Position numbers and translations under genes: made by a program. A DNA stretch of 64,000 nucleotides. It comes from Auanema rhodensis. Taxonomy: Eukaryota > Nematoda > Chromadorea > Rhabditida > Rhabditidae. How positions within the stretch are numbered: position 1 is the stretch's first letter; each line of letters starts with the position of its first letter. The DNA lies in NCBI GenBank assembly GCA_964057225.1, contig CAXKVF010000074.1, positions 744,001 through 808,000 on the forward strand, read 5' to 3'. This document shows positions 55,969 to 64,000 of this stretch, piece by piece. Below the pieces are notes generated by a model, which made no database searches, was not told the DNA's origin, and saw nothing but the letters and a program-made list of their open reading frames with translations.

Positions 55969-56320
55969 TTGATATTGGTTCATGGTAACCATGACTTTGA
56001 AATTTACGTGAACTTTAATTTATGCTAATTAAATGTACACGTGATGTGCACTTGGTATGTAACTCGCTTCACGTGAAAGATGAAGAGATGCGGTTTTCAA
56101 AATTAGATTCCCCATGTCCATATTAGTCTAAAAACAAATTTTTATTGACATTGGTGCATGGTAACCATGACTTTGAAATTTACGTGAACTTTAATTTATG
56201 CTAATTAAATGTACACGTGATGTGCACTTGGTATGTAACTCGCTTCGCGTGAAAGATAAAGAGATGCGGTTTTCCAAATTAGATTCCCCATGTCCATATT
56301 AGTCTAAAAACAAATTTTTA

Positions 56321-56495
56321 TTGATATTGGTGCATGGTAACCATGACTTTGAAATTTACGTGAACTTTAATTTATGCTAATTAAATGTACACGTGATGTG
56401 CACTTCGTATGTAACTCGCTTCACGTGAAAGATAAAGAGATGCGGTTTTCAAAATTAGATTCCCCATGTGCATATTAGTCTAAAAAAAATTTTTA
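56321..56495 (+). repeat. 175-bp monomer (M321) with a one-base deletion
   Basis: The c at consensus position 167 is missing, giving a run of eight A at 56482-56489. It is the only net indel found in 364 units and shifts the phase of all later units by one. Other members of the same 86c+150g family (M332, M340, M346, M354, M361) keep the c, so the deletion is private and recent, or a homopolymer sequencing error. Confidence 0.88.
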
Positions 56496-59400
56496 TTGAT
56501 ATTGGTGCATGGTAACCATGACTTTGAAATTTACGTGAACTTTAATTTATGCTAATTAAATGTACACGTGATGTGCACTTGGTATGTAACTCGCTTCACG
56601 TGAAAGATAAAGAGATGCGGTTTTCAAAATTAGATTCCCCATGTCCATGTTAGTCTAAAAACAAATTTTTATTGATATTGGTTCATGGTAACCATGACTT
56701 TGAAATTTACGTGAACTTTAATTTATGCTAATTAAATGTACACGTGATGTGCACTTGGTATGTAACTCGCTTCACGTGAAAGATGAAGAGATGCGGTTTT
56801 CAAAATTAGATTCCCCATGTCCATATTAGTCTAAAAACAAATTTTTATTGACATTAGTGCATGGTAACCATGACTTTGAAATTTACGTGAACTTTAATTT
56901 ATGCTAATTAAATGTACACGTGATGTGCACTTGGTATGTAACTCGCTTCGCGTGAAAGATAAAGAGATGCGGTTTTCCAAATTAGATTCCCCATGTCCAT
57001 ATTAGTCTAAAAACAAATTTTTATTGATATTGGTGCATGGTAACCATGACTTTGAAATTTACGTGAACTTTAATTTATGCTAATTAAATGTACACGTGAT
57101 GTGCACTTGGTATGTAACTCGCTTCACGTGAAAGATAAGGAGATGCGGTTTTCAAAATTAGATTCCCCATGTCCATATTAGTCTAAAAACAAATTTTTAT
57201 TGATATTGGTGCATGGTAACCATGACTTTGAAATTTACGTGAACTTTAATTTATGCTAATTAAATGTACACGTGATGTGCACTTGGTATGTAACTCGCTT
57301 CACGTGAAAGATAAAGAGATGCGGTTTTCAAAATTAGATTCCCCATGTCCATATTAGTCTAAAAACAAATTTTCATTGATATTGGTTCATGGTAACCATG
57401 ACTTTGAAATTTACGTGAACTTTAATTTATGCTAATTAAATGTACACGTGATGTGCACTTGGTATGTAACTCGCTTCACGTGAAAGATAAAGAGATGCGG
57501 TTTTCAAAATTAGATTCCCCATGTCCATATTAGTCTAAAAACAAATTTTTATTGATATTGGTTCATGGTAACCATGACTTTGAAATTTACGTGAACTTTA
57601 ATTTATGCTAATTAAATGTACACGTGATGTGCACTTGGTATGTAACTCACTTCACGTGAAAGATAAAGAGATGCGGTTTTCAAAATTAGATTCCCCATGT
57701 CCATATTAGTCTAAAAACAAATTTTTATTGATATTGGTGCATGGTAACCATGACTTTGAAAGTTACGTGAACTTTAATTTATGCTAATTAAATGTACACG
57801 TGATGTGCACTTGGTATGTAACTCGCTTCACGTGAAAGATAAAGAGATGCGGTTTTCAAAATTAGATTCCCCATGTCCATATTAGTCTAAAAACAAATTT
57901 TTATTGATATTGGTTCATGGTAACCATGACTTTGAAATTTACGTGAACTTTAATTTATGCTAATTAAATGTACACGTGATGTGCACTTGGTATGTAACTC
58001 GCTTCACGTGAAAGATGAAGAGATGCGGTTTTCAAAATTAGATTCCCCATGTCCATATTAGTCTAAAAACAAATTTTTATTGACATTGGTGCATGGTAAC
58101 CATGACTTTGAAATTTACGTGAACTTTAATTTATGCTAATTAAATGTACACGTGATGTGCACTTGGTATGTAACTCGCTTCGCGTGAAAGATAAAGAGAT
58201 GCGGTTTTCCAAATTAGATTCCCCATGTCCATATTAGTCTAAAAACAAATTTTTATTGATATTGGTGCATGGTAACCATGACTTTGAAATTTACGTGAAC
58301 TTTAATTTATGCTAATTAAATGTACACGTGATGTGCACTTCGTATGTAACTCGCTTCACGTGAAAGATAAAGAGATGCGGTTTTCAAAATTAGATTCCCC
58401 ATGTGCATATTAGTCTAAAAACAAATTTTTATTGATATTGGTGCATGGTAACCATGACTTTGAAATTTACGTGAACTTTAATTTATGCTAATTAAATGTA
58501 CACGTGATGTGCACTTGGTATGTAACTCGCTTCACGTGAAAGATAAGGAGATGCGGTTTTCAAAATTAGATTCCCCATGTCCATATTAGTCTAAAAACAA
58601 ATTTTTATTGATATTGGTGCATGGTAACCATGACTTTGAAATTTACGTGAACTTTAATTTATGCTAATTAAATGTACACGTGATGTGCACTTGGTATGTA
58701 ACTCGCTTCACGTGAAAGATAAAGAGATGCGGTTTTCAAAATTAGATTCCCCATGTCCATATTAGTCTAAAAACAAATTTTTCTTGATATTGGTTCATGG
58801 TAACCATGACTTTGAAATTTACGTGAACTTTAATTTATGCTAATTAAATGTACACGTGATGTGCACTTGGTATGTAACTCGCTTCACGTGAAAGATGAAG
58901 AGATGCGGTTTTCAAAATTAGATTCCCCATGTCCATATTAGTCTAAAAACAAATTTTTATTGACATTGGTGCATGGTAACCATGACTTTGAAATTTACGT
59001 GAACTTTAATTTATGCTAATTAAATGTACACGTGATGTGCACTTGGTATGTAACTCGCTTCACGTGAAAGATAAAGAGATGCGGTTTTCAAAATTAGATT
59101 CCCCATGTCCATATTAGTCTAAAAACAAATTTTTATTGATATTGGTTCATGGTAACCATGACGTTGAAAGTTACGTGAACTTTAATTTATGCTAATTAAA
59201 TGTACACGTGATGTGCACTTGGTATGTAACTCGCTTCACGTGAAAGATAAAGAGATGCGGTTTTCAAAATTAGATTCCCCATGTCCATATTAGTCTAAAA
59301 ACAAATTTTTATTGATATTGGTTCATGGTAACCATGACTTTGAAATTTACGTGAACTTTAATTTATGCTAATTAAATGTACACGTGATGTGCACTTGGTA

Positions 59401-60015
59401 TGTAACTCGCTTCACGTGAAAGATGAAGAGATGCGGTTTTCAAAATTAGATTCCCCATGTCCATATTAGTCTAAAAACAAATTTTTATCGACATTGGTGC
59501 ATGGTAACCATGACTTTGAAATTTACGTGAACTTTAATTTATGCTAATTAAATGTACACGTGATGTGCACTTGGTATGTAACTCGCTTCGCGTGAAAGAT
59601 AAAGAGATGCGGTTTTCCAAATTAGATTCCCCATGTCCATATTAGTCTAAAAACAAATTTTTATTGATATTGGTGCATGGTAACCATGACTTTGAAATTT
59701 ACGTGAACTTTAATTTATGCTAATTAAATGTACACGTGATGTGCACTTCGTATGTAACTCGCTTCACGTGAAAGATAAAGAGATGCGGTTTTCAAAATTA
59801 GATTCCCCATGTGCATATTAGTCTAAAAACAAATTTTTATTGATATTGGTGCATGGTAACCATGACTTTGAAATTTACGTGAACTTTAATTTATGCTAAT
59901 TAAATGTACACGTGATGTGCACTTGGTATGTAACTCGCTTCACGTGAAAGATAAGGAGATGCGGTTTTCAAAATTAGATTCCCCATGTCCATATTAGTCT
60001 AAAAACAAATTTTTA

Positions 60016-62655
60016 TTGATATTGGTGCATGGTAACCATGACTTTGAAATTTACGTGAACTTTAATTTATGCTAATTAAATGTACACGTGATGTGCACTT
60101 GGTATGTAACTCGCTTCACGTGAAAGATAAAGAGATGCGGTTTTCAAAATTAGATTCCCCATGTCCATGTTAGTCTAAAAACAAATTTTTATTGATATTG
60201 GTTCATGGTAACCATGACTTTGAAATTTACGTGAACTTTAATTTATGCTAATTAAATGTACACGTGATGTGCACTTGGTATGTAACTCGCTTCACGTGAA
60301 AGATGAAGAGATGCGGTTTTCAAAATTAGATTCCCCATGTCCATATTAGTCTAAAAACAAATTTTTATTGACATTGGTGCATGGTAACCATGACTTTGAA
60401 ATTTACGTGAACTTTAATTTATGCTAATTAAATGTACACGTGATGTGCACTTGGTATGTAACTCGCTTCGCGTGAAAGATAAAGAGATGCGGTTTTCCAA
60501 ATTAGATTCCCCATGTCCATATTAGTCTAAAAACAAATTTTTATTGATATTGGTGCATGGTAACCATGACTTTGAAATTTACGTGAACTTTAATTTATGC
60601 TAATTAAATGTACACGTGATGTGCACTTGGTATGTAACTCCCTTCACGTGAAAGATAAGGAGATGCGGTTTTCAAAATTAGATTCCCCATGTCCATATTA
60701 GTCTAAAAACAAATTTTTATTGATATTGGTGCATGGTAACCATGACTTTGAAATTTACGTGAACTTTAATTTATGCTAATTAAATGTACACGTGATGTGC
60801 ACTTCGTATGTAACTCGCTTCACGTGAAAGATAAAGAGATGCGGTTTTCAAAATTAGATTCCCCATGTGCATATTAGTCTAAAAACAAATTTTTATTGAT
60901 ATTGGTGCATGGTAACCATGACTTTGAAATTTACGTGAACTTTAATTTATGCTAATTAAATGTACACGTGATGTGCACTTGGTATGTAACTCGCTTCAAG
61001 TGAAAGATAAGGAGATGCGGTTTTCAAAATTAGATTCCCCATGTCCATATTAGTCTAAAAACAAATTTTTATTGATATTGGTGCATGGTAACCATGACTT
61101 TGAAATTTACGTGAACTTTAATTTATGCTAATTAAATGTACACGTGATGTGCACTTGGTATGTAACTCGCTTCACGTGAAAGATAAAGAGATGCGGTTTT
61201 CAAAATTAGATTCCCCATGTCCATATTAGTCTAAAAACAAATTGTTATTGATATTGGTTCATGGTAACCATGACTTTGAAATTTACGTGAACTTTAATTT
61301 ATGCTAATTAAATGTACACGTGATGTGCACTTGGTATGTAACTCGCTTCACGTGAAAGATAAGGAGATGCGGTTTTCAAAATTAGATTCCCCATGTCCAT
61401 ATTAGTCTAAAAACAAATTTTTATTGATATTGGTGCATGGTAACCATGACTTTGAAATTTACGTGAACTTTAATTTATGCTAATTAAATGTACACGTGAT
61501 GTGCACTTGGTATGTAACTCGCTTCACGTGAAAGATAAAGAGATGCGGTTTTCAAAATTAGATTCCCCATGTCCATGTTAGTCTAAAAACAAATTTTTAT
61601 TGATATTGGTTCATGGTAACCATGACTTTGAAATTTACGTGAACTTTAATTTATGCTAATTAAATGTACACGTGATGTGCACTTGGTATGTAACTCGCTT
61701 CACGTGAAAGATGAAGAGATGCGGTTTTCAAAATTAGATTCCCCATGTCCATATTAGTCTAAAAACAAATTTTTATTGACATTGGTGCATGGTAACCATG
61801 ACTTTGAAATTTACGTGAACTTTAATTTATGCTAATTAAATGTACACGTGATGTGCACTTGGTATGTAACTCGCTTCGCGTGAAAGATAAAGAGATGCGG
61901 TTTTCCAAATTAGATTCCCCATGTCCATATTAGTCTAAAAACAAATTTTTATTGATATTGGTGCATGGTAACCATGACTTTGAAATTTACGTGAACTTTA
62001 ATTTATGCTAATTAAATGTACACGTGATGTGCACTTGGTATGTAACTCCCTTCACGTGAAAGATAAGGAGATGCGGTTTTCAAAATTAGATTCCCCATGT
62101 CCATATTAGTCTAAAAACAAATTTTTATTGATATTGGTGCATGGTAACCATGACTTTGAAATTTACGTGAACTTTAATTTATGCTAATTAAATGTACACG
62201 TGATGTGCACTTCGTATGTAACTCGCTTCACGTGAAAGATAAAGAGATGCGGTTTTCAAAATTAGATTCCCCATGTGCATATTAGTCTAAAAACAAATTT
62301 TTATTGATATTGGTGCATGGTAACCATGACTTTGAAATTTACGTGAACTTTAATTTATGCTAATTAAATGTACACGTGATGTGCACTTGGTATGTAACTC
62401 GCTTCAAGTGAAAGATAAGGAGATGCGGTTTTCAAAATTAGATTCCCCATGTCCATATTAGTCTAAAAACAAATTTTTATTGATATTGGTGCATGGTAAC
62501 CATGACTTTGAAATTTACGTGAACTTTAATTTATGCTAATTAAATGTACACGTGATGTGCACTTGGTATGTAACTCGCTTCACGTGAAAGATAAAGAGAT
62601 GCGGTTTTCAAAATTAGATTCCCCATGTCCATATTAGTCTAAAAACAAATTGTTA
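60016..62655 (+). repeat. 8-unit (1,408-bp) HOR, M342-M348 and M350-M356
   Basis: Both copies read 154g; t12+114g; 5c+103g+131c; 98c+116g; 86c+150g; 104a+116g; then a unit ending attgttattg. The rare changes 98c (ctccctt), 104a (tcaagtg) and the g in the terminal T run each occur twice, exactly eight monomers apart. The separating eighth unit differs: M349 has t12+116g, M357 has t12+114g. Confidence 0.88.
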
Positions 62656-63887
62656 TTGATATTGGTTCATGGTAACCATGACTTTGAAATTTACGTGAAC
62701 TTTAATTTATGCTAATTAAATGTACACGTGATGTGCACTTGGTATGTAACTCGCTTCACGTGAAAGATGAAGAGATGCGGTTTTCAAAATTAGATTTCCC
62801 ATGTCCATATTAGTCTAAAAACAAATTTTTATTGACATTGGTGCATGGTAACCATGACTTTGAAATTTACGTGAACTTTAATTTATGCTAATTAAATGTA
62901 CACGTGATGTGCACTTGGTATGTAACTCGCTTCACGTGAAAGATAAAGAGATGCGGTTTTCAAAATTAGATTCCCCATGTCCATATTAGTCTAAAAACAA
63001 ATTTTTATTGATATTGGTTCATGGTAACCATGACTTTGAAATTTACGTGAACTTTAATTTATGCTAATTAAATGTACACGTGATGTGCACTTGGTATGTA
63101 ACTTGCTTCACGTGAAAGATGAAGAGATGCAGTTTTCAAAATTAGATTCCCCATGTCCATATTAGTCTAAAAACAAATTTTTATTGACATTGGTGCATGG
63201 TAACCATGACTTTGAAATTTACGTGAACTTTAATTTATGCTAATTAAATGTACACGTGATGTGCACTTGGTATGTAACTCGCTTCGCGTGAAAGATAAAG
63301 AGATGCGGTTTTCCAAATTAGATTCCCCATGTCCATATTAGTCTAAAAACAAATTTTTATTGATATTGGTGCATGGTAACCATGACTTTGAAATTTACGT
63401 GAACTTTAATTTATGCTAATTAAATGTACACGTGATGTGCACTTCGTATGTAACTCGCTTCACGTGAAAGATAAAGAGATGCGGTTTTCAAAATTAGATT
63501 CCCCATGTGCATATTAGTCTAAAAACAAATTTTTATTGATATTGGTGCATGGTAACCATGACTTTGAAATTTACGTGAACTTTAATTTATGCTAATTAAA
63601 TGTACACGTGATGTGCACTTGGTATGTAACTCGCTTCACGTGAAAGATAAGGAGATGCGGTTTTCAAAATTAGATTCCCCATGTCCATATTAGTCTAAAA
63701 ACAAGTTTTTATTGATATTGGTGCATGGTAACCATGACTTTGAAATTTACGTGAACTTTAATTTATGCTAATTAAATGTACACGTGATGTGCACTTGGTA
63801 TGTAACTCGCTTCACGTGAAAGATAAAGAGATGCGGTTTTCAAAATTAGATTCCCCATATCCATATTAGTCTAAAAACAAATTTTTA

Positions 63888-64000
63888 TTGATATTGGTTC
63901 ATGGTAACCATGACTTTGAAATTTACGTGAACTTTAATTTATGCTAATTAAATGTACACGTGATGTGCACTTGGTATGTAACTCGCTTCACGTGAAAGAT
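63888..64000 (+). repeat. Partial monomer (M364) cut by the window edge
   Basis: The first 113 bases of a t12 unit, identical to consensus apart from t12. The array therefore continues beyond the window on the right. The left edge also begins exactly at the chosen unit start, so the array very probably continues there too. Confidence 0.95.

Larger units (their letters stand above)
1..64000 (+). repeat. 176-bp tandem satellite array filling the whole window
   Basis: The same 176-bp unit recurs from the first base to the last, always in the same orientation. There are 363 full units and one partial unit. Consensus G+C is 57 of 176 bases, about 32%. Units start exactly every 176 bases from 1 to 56321; after one deleted base near 56487 the phase stays shifted by one to the end. 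Most units carry 0-4 substitutions against consensus, and many substitutions are shared by sets of units, which is the mark of unequal exchange and gene conversion. Unit length near that of a nucleosome plus linker, and multi-scale HORs, are typical of centromeric or pericentromeric satellites. The centromeric assignment is inference; no kinetochore-protein site was recognised. No unique sequence, mobile element or inversion interrupts the array. Confidence 0.98.
55969..64000 (+). repeat. Satellite domain I (M319-M364): 114g; 5c+103g+131c; 86c+150g; 116g family
   Basis: The core cycle is five units (880 bp): t12+114g; 5c+103g+131c; 86c+150g; 116g; plain or 154g. Clear copies are M330-M334 (57904-58783) and M338-M342 (59312-60191), with partial cycles elsewhere. 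The 103g, 131c and 86c variants were not seen left of 56145, so this is the most distinct family in the window. It runs off the right edge. Confidence 0.85.

Noticed and set aside
56145-56320. CENP-B box in 103g units (TTCG followed by A at the right distance)
   Set aside because: The first half of the box fits (TTCGNNNNA), but the required CGGG half is absent; the bases there are from gata. Other units lack TTCG at this place altogether.
1-64000. CRISPR array (regular repeats)
   Set aside because: The entire 176-bp period is conserved; there are no variable spacers between short repeats, and no cas genes.
1-64000. Transposon or retroelement insertion, or an inverted block of monomers
   Set aside because: Every line read carries the satellite in phase and on the same strand. 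No break, target-site duplication or foreign sequence was seen.
1-64000. Assembly artefact made by copying one short segment
   Set aside because: Private substitutions in most blocks (for example M36, M187, M211, M229, M247, M262) show independent units. Individual recent duplications such as 48929-50688 still deserve a read check.

Overview
The whole window is one uninterrupted tandem satellite array. A 176-bp monomer, about 32% G+C, repeats head to tail on one strand: 363 complete units (numbered M1-M363 here) and a 113-bp partial unit at the right edge. I found no gene, RNA gene, transposon insertion, inverted monomer, CRISPR array or unique sequence. The two longest open frames are by-products of the satellite (see rejected items). 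Monomer length close to nucleosome spacing, single orientation, low divergence (most units differ from consensus at roughly 0-4 sites) and nested higher-order repeats (HORs) are typical of a eukaryotic centromeric or other large heterochromatic satellite. I cannot name the species. A plant is plausible from the monomer length, and two short words resemble the Arabidopsis CEN180 centromere repeat, but not in matching order, so that is a weak hint only.

Notation: consensus position 1 is the t of ttgatattgg, which falls at window base 1. M2 (177-352) matches my consensus exactly. Variants are written as position plus base, e.g. 70t. Unit n starts at 1+176(n-1) up to M321. A single-base deletion in M321 makes later units start at 176(n-1). 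That is the only net length change I found in 64 kb.

Layout by linked variant families: (A) 1-6512, 70t / 114g / 63g units with 9- and 10-unit repeats; (B) 6513-18480, 160t, 117a and 81t units with 2-, 3-, 4-, 7-, 9- and 18-unit offsets; (C) 18481-26224, 34t / 42a / 34t+37a / 125c / 175c units with a 6-unit HOR; (D) 26225-30976, 74a+86a, 116g, 150g, 35g, 129g and 5c units; (E) 30977-33440, a 6-unit HOR; (F) 33441-41008, mosaic of C and E blocks, including a 3,696-bp copy at an offset of 36 units; (G) 41009-51040, a second pass through C- and D-type sequence, offset 99-102 units; (H) 51041-55968, a second D-type block, offset 133-137 units; (I) 55969-64000, a 5-unit family (114g; 5c+103g+131c; 86c+150g; 116g; plain or 154g) with an 8-unit duplication.

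Within each monomer lie several inverted repeats: a 13-bp near-palindrome, a 7-bp stem with 6-base spacer, and a perfect 10-bp palindrome. ACGTGA occurs three times at 32-33 bp spacing, and a long A/T tract crosses the end of the unit. No function beyond satellite DNA can be shown from sequence alone. All HOR calls rest on diagnostic variants read by eye, not on a computed alignment.
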